A DNA stretch of 64,000 nucleotides, taken from Staphylococcus sp. (GTDB taxonomy: Bacteria > Bacteroidota > Bacteroidia > Bacteroidales > Muribaculaceae). A program made the position numbers and the translations under genes. The notes beneath the pieces are model-generated. The model was not told the DNA's origin. It did no database searches and saw only the letters and a list, made by a program, of their open reading frames with translations. This document shows, piece by piece, positions 26,281 through 35,663 of this stretch. The stretch covers positions 150,134 through 214,133 of the forward strand of contig JAMPDC010000001.1 in assembly GCA_023665865.1 (NCBI GenBank), read 5' to 3'. Every line of letters starts with the position of its first letter. The stretch's first letter is position 1.

Positions 26281-26900
26281 CCTCTATCGATGACCGATGT
26301 GCCGGAGATAGCCGAGATACGCCCGGAAAGCTCCGGGAGAAGATCAAGAGGTAATGATAGTGTGATGGAGCATGTGTTGTCGAAACTCTGCTCCATTATT
26401 TTTACAATCTCCCGCCCGCCGGAGGGTGGATTCTGGGCTTTGAGTAGTTTCATGACATCGTTCATGGCAAGATATGGAAAGGTGAAACTTAGAGTAGTCA
26501 TATCTCTTCCTTCAATAATCTCCGCCGTTTCCAATGCCAGTCTGGCAGCCTCACGGTAGGCCGCTATCAATCCGGAAGTCCCCAGCTTGATGCCTCCGAA
26601 ATATCTCACCACTATAATGACAATATTGGTCAGTCCAAACGAGTTTATCTGTCCGAGTATAGGCTTTCCGGCTGTACCGGAGGGCTCGCCATTATCTGAT
26701 GAAAGAAACTCCTTGCGCTCGGAACCTATCATATAGGCCCAACATACGTGACGCGCATCATGATACTCATTTGCATACAAAGTTATATACTCCTTTGCTT
26801 CCTCGGCTGTTGAGACCGGGATTGCAAAAGAGATGAAGCGGCTCATCTTTTCACGAAAAGCCGCTTCACTTTGAGTTGCTATTGTCAGATACTTAGCCAA
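26277..26900 (-). CDS. YigZ/IMPACT-family protein
   Basis: 207 residues. N-terminal UPF0029 domain (about 15-125) with HDARHVCWAYMIG, NGEPSGTAGKPIL and IIVVRYFGGIKLGTSGLIAAYREA, the family signature; then a smaller C-terminal domain. IMPACT relatives bind ribosome-related or Gcn1-type partners in eukaryotes; the bacterial role is unclear. Start is TTG at 26900: an in-frame stop two codons upstream excludes any earlier start, and the next ATG would remove conserved N-terminal residues. It follows queA by 22 bp. Confidence 0.88.
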   Translation of the reverse strand: MAKYLTIATQSEAAFREKMSRFISFAIPVSTAEEAKEYITLYANEYHDARHVCWAYMIGSERKEFLSSDNGEPSGTAGKPILGQINSFGLTNIVIIVVRYFGGIKLGTSGLIAAYREAARLALETAEIIEGRDMTTLSFTFPYLAMNDVMKLLKAQNPPSGGREIVKIMEQSFDNTCSITLSLPLDLLPELSGRISAISGTSVIDRG

Positions 26901-26922
26901 ATCTTATTTTGGATATGTGAGG

Positions 26923-27975
26923 CTATGAAACAATCAGCATGGCATCGCCATAGACGCCAAACTTATATCCTTCCTTGACAGCCTTTTTATAGGCATCCAT
27001 GACGAGATCATAGCCACCGAATGCAGCGACCATCATCAACATGGTTGAATACGGTAGGTGGAAGTTGGACACAAGAGCATCGGTTACAGTGAAATCGTAG
27101 GGCGGGAAAATGAATTTGTTTGTCCATCCCGAATATGTCTTCATGTGCTCACCCATGCTGACCGAGCTTGCGATTGCACGGAGAACAGACGTTCCGACGG
27201 CACACACACGATGTCCACCATCCTTTGTCTTGTTAACGAGATCGACGAGTTCCTGTGTCGATTCCATCTCCTCCGAGTCCATGCGGTGCTTGGTCAGATC
27301 CTCAACATCTATCTCACGGTAATTGCCAAGACCGCTGTGAATGGTGATGAATCCCTGGTTGACACCCTTTATCTCAAGACGTTTCAGAAGCTCACGTGAG
27401 AAGTGCAGGCCGGCTCCGGGGACAATGACAGCGCCCTCCTTGCGGGCAAAAATGGTCTGGTAACGCTCGGCATCCTCCTCGTCGGGCTCCCGCTTGATGT
27501 AATAGGGAAGCGGAGTAGTGCCAAGTTTATAAAGCTCTTTCTTAAACTCTTCGTGAGGGCCATCATAGAGGAAACGGAGTGTGCGTCCACGCGAGGTGGT
27601 ATTATCAATCACCTCAGCCACCATTGACTCATCATCGCCAAAATAGAGTTTGTTGCCTATACGGATCTTACGGGCCGGCTCAACGAGAACATCCCAAAGC
27701 TTGTTTTCAGCACTGAGTTCACGAAGCAGAAACACCTCGATGCGTGCTCCGGTTTTCTCCTTGTTGCCATAAAGACGCGCGGGGAAGACCATAGTGTCAT
27801 TATAGACAAAAAGATCACCGTCATCAAAATAATCAATAATGTCTTTGAAGATTTTGTGTTCAATCTCGCCAGTGCGCCGGTTAACCACCATCATTCTTGA
27901 CTGGTCACGTTCGGGACAAGGACGCTGCGCGATAAGCTCCTCCGGCAGACGGAATTTGAATTGTGAAAGCTTCAT
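26923..27975 (-). CDS. queA: S-adenosylmethionine:tRNA ribosyltransferase-isomerase
   Basis: Adds the epoxycyclopentane ring precursor to 7-aminomethyl-7-deazaguanine in tRNA (queuosine pathway). 350 residues, normal length. Recognisable parts: [28 protein letters not shown] at the N-terminus, [12 protein letters not shown], and [15 protein letters not shown] / [14 protein letters not shown] in the middle. It is the penultimate gene of the minus-strand ftsX cluster. Confidence 0.97.
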   Translation of the reverse strand: MKLSQFKFRLPEELIAQRPCPERDQSRMMVVNRRTGEIEHKIFKDIIDYFDDGDLFVYNDTMVFPARLYGNKEKTGARIEVFLLRELSAENKLWDVLVEPARKIRIGNKLYFGDDESMVAEVIDNTTSRGRTLRFLYDGPHEEFKKELYKLGTTPLPYYIKREPDEEDAERYQTIFARKEGAVIVPGAGLHFSRELLKRLEIKGVNQGFITIHSGLGNYREIDVEDLTKHRMDSEEMESTQELVDLVNKTKDGGHRVCAVGTSVLRAIASSVSMGEHMKTYSGWTNKFIFPPYDFTVTDALVSNFHLPYSTMLMMVAAFGGYDLVMDAYKKAVKEGYKFGVYGDAMLIVS

Positions 27976-28024
27976 GTGTATAAATTATTCTTTATCTGAG
28001 TTACCTAAATTTTCCTGTGTTATC

Positions 28025-28756
28025 TCATTCAACACCTTCCCCACTCTCTTCATCGGGAAAGGTTATCTCAGTCGTGCGGATAAGTTCCACCGCTTGCTCG
28101 ACACTCAGGCAACGGTCGATGCCGACGTCTCCGACTTTCGTGCGACGGAGACCTATCAAATGTCCGCCCGAGCCCAAAGCCTCACCTATATCACGGGCAA
28201 GAGCACGAATATAGGTGCCTTTACTACATACGATGCGCAACGTCAGCGTCATTGCATCCGGATTGAAGTCGAGAATCTCAATATCATCAATGACAAGAAT
28301 CTTCGGCTTCAACTCGACTTCATGGCCCTTGCGTGCCATCTTGTAGGCACGCTTACCATCGACTTTACATGCTGAAAATGCAGGCGGCACCTGCTCTATA
28401 CGCCCAATGAACCGTGGCAATATTTCCTTGACAAGCTCAATGTTGATATGACCGGTGGGATAAGTCGCATCGATCTCTGTCTCCAGATCAAACGAAGGTG
28501 TGGTTGATCCAAGCTGAATTGTAGCTACATACTCCTTTACCCCGGCCTGAAGTGATTCTATCAACTTGGTCGCACGCCCTGTCACGACAACCATGACTCC
28601 TGTTGCGAGCGGATCGAGAGTGCCGGCATGTCCGACTTTAAACTTCTTGCGATGGAGACGATGGAGAAGGACTCCACGCAGACGCTTCACGACGTCAAAC
28701 GAGGTCCATTCCAGAGGCTTGTCAACATAGAGGATTTCTCCTGTTACAAAATCCAT
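28025..28756 (-). CDS. truB: tRNA pseudouridine(55) synthase
   Basis: 243 residues. The catalytic motif GHAGTLDPLATGVMVV carries the active-site aspartate; DKPLEWTSFDVVKRLR and GKRAYKMARKG are further TruB landmarks, and the C-terminus is short. Converts U55 in the T-arm of tRNAs. In the conserved ftsX-DUF3098-uppP-truB-queA order. Confidence 0.96.
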   Translation of the reverse strand: MDFVTGEILYVDKPLEWTSFDVVKRLRGVLLHRLHRKKFKVGHAGTLDPLATGVMVVVTGRATKLIESLQAGVKEYVATIQLGSTTPSFDLETEIDATYPTGHINIELVKEILPRFIGRIEQVPPAFSACKVDGKRAYKMARKGHEVELKPKILVIDDIEILDFNPDAMTLTLRIVCSKGTYIRALARDIGEALGSGGHLIGLRRTKVGDVGIDRCLSVEQAVELIRTTEITFPDEESGEGVE

Positions 28757-28778
28757 AAATCTTCAAAGAGGATTGTGT

Positions 28779-29597
28779 TTACCAAAAGATACAAACGAGA
28801 CCAACGGCGACGCAGTAGACTGCAAACCATACCAATTTGCCCTTTCTTACTATCGAAAGCATCCATTTGCAGGCGATGCATCCGACAATAAACGAGGCAA
28901 GGAAACCTATGAGCATCGGCATAGCTCCAATAGCGTCATTGACACCTTCGCCACCAAGCATTTCCTTCACATCAAGGAGAGCCTCGCCAAGAATCGGAAT
29001 AATCACCATGAAAAACGAGAACTGGGCGATCTTGTCGCGCTTGTCGCCAAGGAGAAGTCCAGTAGCAATAGTTGTACCGGAACGGCTAAGGCCGGGAAGC
29101 ACAGCCACAGCCTGCGCGCAACCAATTATAAAGGCGTCAAGCCATGTGATATCGTGACCTTTTATACCCTCAACACGCTCGCGCTGCGGATTTCTGAAAA
29201 GATAGGCAAAAGTGAGCAATGCAGCTGTCACAAGAAGACAAATTCCCACTACGCGCAGGCCGCCACCGAAGAAACCCTCGACAAAATCTTTGAACAAAAG
29301 ACCTACAATGGCAACAGGGATACACGAAAGCAGAATCTTGCAGACATAAAAAAACTTGTCGTCACGACGGATTGTAAAGAATGACTTACACAGCGGGAAA
29401 AACTCACGCCATAATACGACTATCGTACTCAAAACTGTTGCAACGTGGAGGACGATGTCAAACTCAAGAGCATCCGCTCCTGAAAGCTCAAGGCCAAGAA
29501 TCTCCCGGCAAATCTCAAGGTGACCACTGCTACTGATAGGAAGATATTCGGCAAGTCCCTGAACTATACCTAAGATAAGCGCATCAATGCTATCCAT
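28779..29597 (-). CDS. uppP: Undecaprenyl-diphosphatase (UppP/BacA)
   Basis: Recycles undecaprenyl diphosphate for cell-wall and surface-polysaccharide synthesis. 272 residues, about eight membrane helices. Motifs: GIVQGLAEYLPISSSGHLEI near the N-terminus and the second catalytic loop LPGLSRSGTTIATGLLLG (about 165-182). Cotranscribed with its neighbours (truB starts 22 bp downstream). Confidence 0.96.
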   Translation of the reverse strand: MDSIDALILGIVQGLAEYLPISSSGHLEICREILGLELSGADALEFDIVLHVATVLSTIVVLWREFFPLCKSFFTIRRDDKFFYVCKILLSCIPVAIVGLLFKDFVEGFFGGGLRVVGICLLVTAALLTFAYLFRNPQRERVEGIKGHDITWLDAFIIGCAQAVAVLPGLSRSGTTIATGLLLGDKRDKIAQFSFFMVIIPILGEALLDVKEMLGGEGVNDAIGAMPMLIGFLASFIVGCIACKWMLSIVRKGKLVWFAVYCVAVGLVCIFW

Positions 29598-29612
29598 ATT
29601 TCTGACTATTTA

Positions 29613-29897
29613 CTATTTTTTCTTTTTAGGGCTATACATTATCGCAAAGCCCATGAATATGAATCCTATGAAAGCGATTGTCGGGCCGACAACAATACGG
29701 CGAGTCGAGAAAATATCAGGGTTGAAAGCATCCCAGTCGGTTGCACCGCCGGCCATAAGACAGAAACCGAGTACGATGAGCACTCCGGCTACGGCCATAA
29801 GGATGAAATTGATTTTGAGAAGCGGAAGCTGACTTTCATTCTCGGTGAGGAGCTGAGTCTCACCACTTCCACGCTTCGAAGCAGGGGTATTTGCCAT
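29613..29897 (-). CDS. DUF3098-family membrane protein
   Basis: 94 residues. Two hydrophobic helices (about 27-48 and 70-90) joined by the GATDWDAFNPDIFSTRRIVVGP loop of DUF3098. Almost always found between ftsX and uppP in Bacteroidota. Function unknown; context suggests a division or cell-wall role. Confidence 0.88.
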   Translation of the reverse strand: MANTPASKRGSGETQLLTENESQLPLLKINFILMAVAGVLIVLGFCLMAGGATDWDAFNPDIFSTRRIVVGPTIAFIGFIFMGFAIMYSPKKKK

Positions 29898-29910
29898 AAT
29901 TTCTTTATTG

Positions 29911-30789
29911 TTATTTAAACATTTCGTCGTATGAGAGCCGCAGATAGCGGTTGGCAGCGAAAATCGCCGCTACAAGACAAATCAAAATGCCGACGATGAT
30001 TACCCCGACAGACACAGCTATGACCGTCTCCCAGGTAAGAATCTCGGCTATCGAAAAATCAACACTGCGACTATAGGCCACACTAAGAGCCAGAGCAACC
30101 GACGCTATGATGCCGGCCACAAGACCGTTGACAACATTGTCCATGAGAAACGGCCGGCGGATAAACGATGCCGTAGCGCCGACAAGCTTCATAGTGTAGA
30201 TGGTAAACCTCCGTGCATAGACTGAGAGACGCACTGTATTGAATATAAGGATAAACGACACCGTAAGCAGTGCTATGGCAATGAAAATCAGCCAGAGCGA
30301 AACGCTGCTGAGTGTCTTGTTGACATGATCGACAATTTCGGTATGGATCTTAATCTCGCTTACCTGAGGCATAAGTGCCAATGGTTCAGCAATCAAGGCG
30401 ATACTGTCGGCTGAAGCGTATCTTGATTTCATCTTCACCTTAAGCTCACCGACAAAAGGATTGACACCGGCAAGACTGATGATATCCTCATCCTCACCCA
30501 TCATCTTTTGCCAACGGTCAAGCACCACTTCCGGAGAGGAATATGCCATGGAATTAACCCCGGGCTCCTTTGCAAGGCGTGCTTTGACATCGCTTATGTC
30601 TGACGCGGTGACATCTTCATTAAACAATACAATGAACCCCATATTCTCCTTGATACCTTCAGTAACCCGATGGGCTGCAATGCCCATAAATGTCGCAAGA
30701 CCAAGTATAAAAAGCACCAGCGCGACCGAAAACGTAGCAGTTGCGCGGGTAGTGAACAATGGAATTAAGTGTTGACGCCTTTTTGCCAT
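29911..30789 (-). CDS. ftsX: Cell division protein FtsX
   Basis: Permease-like partner of the ABC ATPase FtsE that controls peptidoglycan hydrolases at the septum. 292 residues from the ATG at 30789 (MAKRRQHLIPLF); the TTG at 30801 is rejected because it lies within the promoter's start region. Four membrane segments: about 20-40, and three in the C-terminal half (VSLWLIFIAIALLTVSFILIF, VVNGLVAGIIASVALALSVAY, VIAVSVGVIIVGILICLVAAIF). The periplasmic loop lies between the first two. ftsE is not in this window. Confidence 0.94.
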   Translation of the reverse strand: MAKRRQHLIPLFTTRATATFSVALVLFILGLATFMGIAAHRVTEGIKENMGFIVLFNEDVTASDISDVKARLAKEPGVNSMAYSSPEVVLDRWQKMMGEDEDIISLAGVNPFVGELKVKMKSRYASADSIALIAEPLALMPQVSEIKIHTEIVDHVNKTLSSVSLWLIFIAIALLTVSFILIFNTVRLSVYARRFTIYTMKLVGATASFIRRPFLMDNVVNGLVAGIIASVALALSVAYSRSVDFSIAEILTWETVIAVSVGVIIVGILICLVAAIFAANRYLRLSYDEMFK

Positions 30790-30805
30790 AATAATTAACA
30801 AAGTG

Positions 30806-30837
30806 CAAATTTACAATTAACGAAGGGCGATGTCAAG
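30806..30837 (-). promoter_or_regulatory. Promoter of the ftsX-DUF3098-uppP-truB-queA cluster
   Basis: On the minus strand CTTG (30834-30837), 20 bases, then TAAATTTG (30806-30813). It predicts a leader of about 10 bases before the ATG at 30789. Confidence 0.55.
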
Positions 30838-30906
30838 TGATTTAACCAAAATTTAACATACTTGGCACGAATATCGCTTTTCCCCTTACTTTTTAGCTTC
30901 CGGGAA

Positions 30907-31995
30907 TCATCTCGCTGAATAAAGACGCCATTTTTCAATCAATGCTGTCATGTCGGCGGGTATAGGGGCGGAGAAAAACATCTCCTCACCGCTGACAGGA
31001 TGGACAAACCCAAGCGTCCTAGCATGAAGAGCCTGCCTGGGACAAATCGCAAAGCAGTTCTCCACAAATTTTTGATACGAACCGCTGCGCTCACCACGAA
31101 GGATCACATCTCCACCATACCTGGCATCAGAAAACAACGGATGTCCGATATGGCGCATGTGGACTCGGATCTGATGCGTCCGGCCAGTCTCAAGCACACA
31201 TTTCACAAGCGCCACATGCGTGAAATCCTCAAGGGTCTCATAGTGGGTGACGGCATGCTTGCCGGTAGGATCATCGGAAGGAAGCACAGCCATCTGCAAA
31301 CGATCTTTGGGATTACGGCCGATATTTCCCTCGATTCTACCTGCCGCCGGCTCCGGGACTCCCCAGACAAGGGCGTTATACTCGCGTTTGGTTGTCTTAT
31401 TGAAAAATTGCTTACCCAAATGAGTTTTCGCATCAGGCGTCTTTGCCACTACAAGAAGTCCGGATGTATCCTTGTCGATTCTATGGACAAGTCCGAGTCG
31501 TGGGTCGCTCACATCATAATCCGGATTGTCGCGGAAATGCCAGGCCAAAGCATTGACAAGCGTACCGGAATAATTGCCATGACCGGGATGCACCACCAGA
31601 CCGGCAGGCTTGTTGACCACCAGAAGGCTATCATCTTCATACACAATATCAAGCGGAATGTCCTCGGCAATAATCTCAAGCTCATAACGAGGTCGATCCA
31701 TCACGATCTGCACAACGTCGAGAGGTTTGACGCGATAATTTGACTTCACAGCCTTCCCGTTGACAAGTATGCAACCGGCATCGGCAGCCTGTTGGATACG
31801 GTTGCGCGATGACTTCTCCATACGGCTCACCAAAAACTTGTCGACACGCAAAAGTTGCTGTCCCTTGTCGGCGACGAAGCGGAAATGCTCGTAAAGGCCA
31901 CCCGGTCCCTCCTCGCCGACGTCGTCGAGATCTTCCGGATCTGTTTGATTTATCACATCCTCATCCTCAAGCATTGCTGTATCATTGTCGTTCAT
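30907..31995 (-). CDS. rluD: RluD-type 23S rRNA pseudouridine synthase
   Basis: 362 residues from the ATG at 31995. An acidic N-terminal extension (about 1-45) is followed by an S4 domain (LLRVDKFLVSRMEKSSRNRIQQ) and the catalytic domain: HRIDKDTSGLLVVAKT has the active-site aspartate. Also TGRTHQIRVHMRHIGHPLFSD. RluD modifies helix 69 of 23S rRNA; assignment to RluD rather than another RluA-family member rests on general similarity. It follows the PASTA gene by 17 bp. Confidence 0.88.
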   Translation of the reverse strand: MNDNDTAMLEDEDVINQTDPEDLDDVGEEGPGGLYEHFRFVADKGQQLLRVDKFLVSRMEKSSRNRIQQAADAGCILVNGKAVKSNYRVKPLDVVQIVMDRPRYELEIIAEDIPLDIVYEDDSLLVVNKPAGLVVHPGHGNYSGTLVNALAWHFRDNPDYDVSDPRLGLVHRIDKDTSGLLVVAKTPDAKTHLGKQFFNKTTKREYNALVWGVPEPAAGRIEGNIGRNPKDRLQMAVLPSDDPTGKHAVTHYETLEDFTHVALVKCVLETGRTHQIRVHMRHIGHPLFSDARYGGDVILRGERSGSYQKFVENCFAICPRQALHARTLGFVHPVSGEEMFFSAPIPADMTALIEKWRLYSAR

Positions 31996-32012
31996 AGGCA
32001 ATCGGGATATCT

Positions 32013-32609
32013 TTAGTCAAACAAATCAAGACGTTCAGCGGAAGTCTCAGCTTCATCCGTAAGGCTATCGATCTCATCAAATGATTCCTGCACACCCTCA
32101 CCGACCTCAAGTTGAATCGTTGCGGAAACAGGGACTCGGGCTCCGGGCGACAAACGACGGCCATTATAGTAAACTCCTAATACGAGATCTTTAAACTCAC
32201 TCGGCACTCGCTTCTCTACAACTTTCTTGATCTCAAGGCCTTCGAGGATTGACTTAGCCTGACGGACAGATATGTCGGTCAGTGTGGGTACTGTGACCAT
32301 CTTGGGCGAGAAGGCATTGATGGTCAAATAGATCTCTCGGCCTTCCTTGACAACAGTGCCAACCTTGGGATTTTGCTCGATGACAGTACCGGGGCGTGTC
32401 GACTTGTCGTAAACCGAATCACTGAGGACTGCCACAAGCCCTTCATCGCTGAGGAGTTTGCTCGCAGTCTCAAAAGTCGTTGACTTGACCGAGGGGACGG
32501 TAATAGTCGAATCGTGACGAGTCCAGACATCAAGCCACAGCATGGCAAGCCAACCTATCACGACTGCGACAAGGATCATTAACCCTATGTGGATGAAGAT
32601 TCTTTTCAT
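32013..32609 (-). CDS. PASTA-domain membrane protein
   Basis: 198 residues. One N-terminal membrane helix (about 5-27), then two or three PASTA repeats (TVPSVKSTTFETASKLLSDEGL, TVPTLTDISVRQAKSILEGL, and a weaker third), ending in an acidic tail. PASTA domains bind peptidoglycan stem peptides or muropeptides in penicillin-binding proteins and kinases; this protein has no kinase or transpeptidase part. It lies between lon and rluD. Confidence 0.85.
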   Translation of the reverse strand: MKRIFIHIGLMILVAVVIGWLAMLWLDVWTRHDSTITVPSVKSTTFETASKLLSDEGLVAVLSDSVYDKSTRPGTVIEQNPKVGTVVKEGREIYLTINAFSPKMVTVPTLTDISVRQAKSILEGLEIKKVVEKRVPSEFKDLVLGVYYNGRRLSPGARVPVSATIQLEVGEGVQESFDEIDSLTDEAETSAERLDLFD

Positions 32610-32644
32610 ATAAAATAAGAACGTGTTTAAATGTTACATGCTTG

Positions 32645-35032
32645 TCATTCGCCGATCGCCACTGCGAAAACATCGTCGATGGTCGACACGTAATGGAAGT
32701 TGAGACCGGAAATATAAATAGGTTTTATATCCTCAATGTTCTTGCGGTTGTCTGCACAGAGAATGATATCAGTGACACCTGCACGCTTAGCTGCGAGAAT
32801 CTTCTCTTTGATACCACCGACCGGCAACACTTTGCCCCGCAATGTGATCTCGCCGGTCATGGCGAGACGCGGACGCACCATGCGACCCGTAAGAGCGGAG
32901 AGGATAGAGACACACATTGTAATACCTGCCGAGGGGCCATCCTTCGGAATAGCACCTTCGGGCACATGGATGTGCAACTGGCGGTTTTCAAAACTCTCCG
33001 GGTCTATGCCGTAGCGCGATGCACGGGCTTTGACCACCTGCGTAGCTATCACGGCTGACTCTTTCATGACATCGCCAAGATTGCCGGTGATGGTGAGCTT
33101 CTCACCCTTGCCCTGCGTGAATGATGATTCAATGAAAAGTATCTCACCGCCGACAGCCGTCCATGCCAGACCGGTGGCGACACCCGGAGTGTCGGACACC
33201 TCGTAGCGTTCGGGGGTATAAGTCTCTATGCCAAGATAATCCCGCAAGTCAGACTCCTCAACATTCAATTTGAAGTCCTTACCTCTCATCTTGTTAAGCA
33301 CAATTTTGCGTACCACCTTGGCCAGTTCTTTTTCGAGAAGTCGCACACCGCTTTCGCTCGTATAGCTCTCGATGATTTTGGTAAGAGCCTCTGTCGAAAA
33401 AGTGATCTCATCCTTTGAGAATCCATTTTCGACAGCCAGACGCGGGATCAGATGACGACGGGCAATCTCGATTTTCTCTTCAGCGAGATAACCGGAAATG
33501 TCAATGATCTCCATGCGGTCAAGCAATGGCCGCGGAATGGTCGACAATGTATTGGCCGTAGCGATGAAGAGCACGTGTGACAGATCATAGTCGATATCGA
33601 CATAGTTGTCATGAAAATGGCTGTTTTGCTCAGGGTCAAGCACCTCAAGCAGCGCCGAGGAGGGATCGCCTTTGAAATCACTTCCGGTCTTGTCGATCTC
33701 ATCGAGAAGAAGCACCGGGTTAGACTTTCCTGCACGCTTTACAGCATCAATGATGCGCCCCGGCATGGCGCCGATATAAGTACGGCGATGGCCCCTGATC
33801 TCTGCCTCATCATGAAGGCCACCGAGCGAGACACGCTGATACTTACGACCGAGCGCTTTGGCTATAGACTGGCCGAGAGACGTCTTTCCGACTCCCGGAG
33901 CTCCGACGAGACAGATGATCGGTGAGCGTCCATCGGGAGTATTCATCATGACGGCAAGCTGTTCAAGTATGCGCTCTTTGACTTTGTCAAGGCCATAATG
34001 ATCCTCGTCAAGTATCTGTTCTGCCTTTGTGAAGTCTGTGTTAAGATCTGAATATTTTCCCCACGGGAGGTCGGTCAATAGCTGAAGATAGCTATATTGC
34101 ACCGAATAGTCAGGGCTCTGGGGATTCAATCGACGAAGCTTTTCAAGCTCTTTGGCGAAAGTGCGTTTGACTGCTTCCGGGAAAGCGAGTTTCTTGGCTA
34201 CAGATTCAAGTTTCTTGCAATCGTCATCATCGCCATAAAGCTCTTCGCGGAGCACTTCATACTGATGCTGAAGGAACGCGTTGCGCTGCTGTTCGTCAAT
34301 ATTCTGACGGGCCTTCCGATGAATTTCAGCCCGTATCTCAGCCATTTCCTCACTATGAGCAAGATTGCTCAACAGAAGTCGCGCACGCTCTTTCAGCCTG
34401 TTTTTACGCAAAAGCTTGATCTTGACGTCAGGCGTGAACGGCGAGTGTGTACAGATAATGTTGATCAGGAGTTCAGGGCTTGGTATATTCTCTATGTTAA
34501 ACGCGAGATCTGTCATCTTCTCGTTTCCGGAATTGAGAATATTGAGCGTTGTCTGACGGATATCATCGACAAGTGCAATGAACTCCTTGTCAGATTGACG
34601 GGAGCTGCTGTCGCGGATGACCTCAACCTCAGCGGAAAGAGTGCCAGGGATGACTGTTCCGGCGGAAGGCCCTACGATTTTGATTTTATCACGCGCTGCA
34701 AGGATTGCAGTATGTGTACCATCGGGGAGATCAAAAGTCTTGAGCACATCAGCAACCACTCCATATTCATACAGGTCATCAAGTCTGGGATGCTCTGTCG
34801 AAGCTTTGAGCTGACAGAATATTCCGACCGGTATATGGTTTTCAGCGGCAGCGGCAGCTGTCTTAACTGAACTTTCACGTGCCAGAGTTATAGGAAATGT
34901 CACACCGGGGAAAAGCACGAGATCGCGCATGGCTATGATTGGGAGATCGGCTAAGTTTGGCACCGGCCGTTCGGTGGGGAGTCCTATATCTATCTGTCCA
35001 ACTGATACAATATTTGTGCTATCTTCTTTCAT
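32645..35032 (-). CDS. lon: ATP-dependent protease Lon
   Basis: 795 residues, typical. Order: N-terminal LON substrate domain (about 28-225), coiled-coil region, AAA+ with Walker [10 protein letters not shown] (about 378-386) and Walker B LLLDEID, then the protease domain where KDGPSAG has the catalytic Ser and the Lys follows about 43 residues later in [14 protein letters not shown]. Cytoplasmic quality-control protease. Own promoter region upstream; PASTA gene 35 bp downstream. Confidence 0.98.
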   Translation of the reverse strand: MKEDSTNIVSVGQIDIGLPTERPVPNLADLPIIAMRDLVLFPGVTFPITLARESSVKTAAAAAENHIPVGIFCQLKASTEHPRLDDLYEYGVVADVLKTFDLPDGTHTAILAARDKIKIVGPSAGTVIPGTLSAEVEVIRDSSSRQSDKEFIALVDDIRQTTLNILNSGNEKMTDLAFNIENIPSPELLINIICTHSPFTPDVKIKLLRKNRLKERARLLLSNLAHSEEMAEIRAEIHRKARQNIDEQQRNAFLQHQYEVLREELYGDDDDCKKLESVAKKLAFPEAVKRTFAKELEKLRRLNPQSPDYSVQYSYLQLLTDLPWGKYSDLNTDFTKAEQILDEDHYGLDKVKERILEQLAVMMNTPDGRSPIICLVGAPGVGKTSLGQSIAKALGRKYQRVSLGGLHDEAEIRGHRRTYIGAMPGRIIDAVKRAGKSNPVLLLDEIDKTGSDFKGDPSSALLEVLDPEQNSHFHDNYVDIDYDLSHVLFIATANTLSTIPRPLLDRMEIIDISGYLAEEKIEIARRHLIPRLAVENGFSKDEITFSTEALTKIIESYTSESGVRLLEKELAKVVRKIVLNKMRGKDFKLNVEESDLRDYLGIETYTPERYEVSDTPGVATGLAWTAVGGEILFIESSFTQGKGEKLTITGNLGDVMKESAVIATQVVKARASRYGIDPESFENRQLHIHVPEGAIPKDGPSAGITMCVSILSALTGRMVRPRLAMTGEITLRGKVLPVGGIKEKILAAKRAGVTDIILCADNRKNIEDIKPIYISGLNFHYVSTIDDVFAVAIGE

Positions 35033-35110
35033 ACGTTGTAGTTACTACAATTTCTTCATGTTTGAAATCTTCCGGACCATACGACCGGCAAATTAGCAAA
35101 AATGCGACCC

Positions 35111-35118
35111 CAAAGTTA
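35111..35118 (-). promoter_or_regulatory. -7 box of lon
   Basis: TAACTTTG on the minus strand, exact match, about 80 bases before the ATG at 35032. No good -33 element is seen, so other regulation is possible. Confidence 0.45.
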
Positions 35119-35409
35119 GTAATTTTTCCGCAATCTTCACGCATCATAACCTCCCTATTTTACACAATAACAATTATGGTGACAGCTATACATCCCACGG
35201 CGCTTCGATACTATATGCGCCTAAAAGTTTTAATATATTTTAACTTAATTACAGTTTGGTTTATTTTGTCACCACTCACTGACAATCTGTACCCTTCCCG
35301 GGTACCCTCATTAACAATTTTTTATTTTCGCAAGCTCAACATATGATTTTTCACACCAAACATACAAAATTTTGACTTTGGGAAATTAGGAATTTAAAAA
35401 TAAAAAAAT
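35119..35409. other. Gene-free AT-rich region between lon and the small-RNA locus
   Basis: No coding region or RNA can be supported. It holds a GGGTACCC palindrome and AT-rich tracts only. Confidence 0.5.
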
Positions 35410-35417
35410 TAACTTTG
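35410..35417 (+). promoter_or_regulatory. -7 box of the small transcript
   Basis: TAACTTTG, exact match, with no well-spaced -33 element. It predicts a transcript starting near 35424. Confidence 0.5.
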
Positions 35418-35436
35418 CATCAACATCACGGAGGCA

Positions 35437-35538
35437 ATGCTCAAAAACATCGTAAAACAATTTCCACCGTGGTGCAAGCAAGTTTTCAACAATAACAACA
35501 TACGTTTAAGAGACATTTGCATTATTAGACATTTATAA
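35437..35538 (+). CDS. Possible 33-residue peptide inside the small transcript
   Basis: ATG at 35437 with GGAGG 2 bases before it, a very strong Shine-Dalgarno for this phylum, and reading MLKNIVKQFPPWCKQVF to a TAA at 35536. The GGAGG is inside the 5' hairpin, so it would be masked. It may be coding or coincidental. Confidence 0.25.
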   Translation: MLKNIVKQFPPWCKQVFNNNNIRLRDICIIRHL

Positions 35539-35570
35539 ATCCACTGACGTTAAGTACTATGTGTAAGCAG

Positions 35571-35604
35571 CGAAGGATGACCGTGAGGCCAGCCTTCGTT
35601 TTTT
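35571..35604 (+). terminator. Strong intrinsic terminator of the small transcript
   Basis: CGAAGG (35571-35576) pairs with CCTTCG (35593-35598); TG/CA and CC/GG extend the stem inwards past two mismatches to a GTGA (GNRA-type) tetraloop. Six T follow (35599-35604). Confidence 0.88.
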
Positions 35605-35663
35605 ATTGTATATGGTCATTGCATGTATAATCAGAATCACTGCGGAACATCCGGGACCTATAC

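Larger units (their letters stand above)
35424..35604 (+). ncRNA. Candidate structured small RNA of about 180 nt
   Basis: It begins about 7 bases after an exact -7 box and ends at a strong terminator. The 5' end folds: CATCACGGAGG (35424-35434) pairs with CCACCGTGGTG (35464-35474) over 11 positions with one mismatch. No gene follows on this strand (cls is convergent), so it is not a leader. It contains a possible 33-codon ORF. It does not match 6S RNA, tmRNA, SRP RNA or RNase P as I know them. Family unknown. Confidence 0.5.

Noticed and set aside
28773-29384. 203-codon plus-strand open frame antisense to uppP
   Set aside because: Shadow frame of the membrane protein gene; composition not protein-like and no family pattern.
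31000-31743. 247-codon plus-strand open frame antisense to rluD
   Set aside because: Overlaps a clear rluD entirely; no recognisable motif or promoter.
34097-34870. 257-codon plus-strand open frame antisense to lon
   Set aside because: Covers the conserved Lon domain in reverse; no domain of its own.
35424-35604. 6S RNA identity for the small transcript
   Set aside because: Its length is right, but the 5' end pairs locally and I cannot draw the closing stem and central bubble of 6S RNA.
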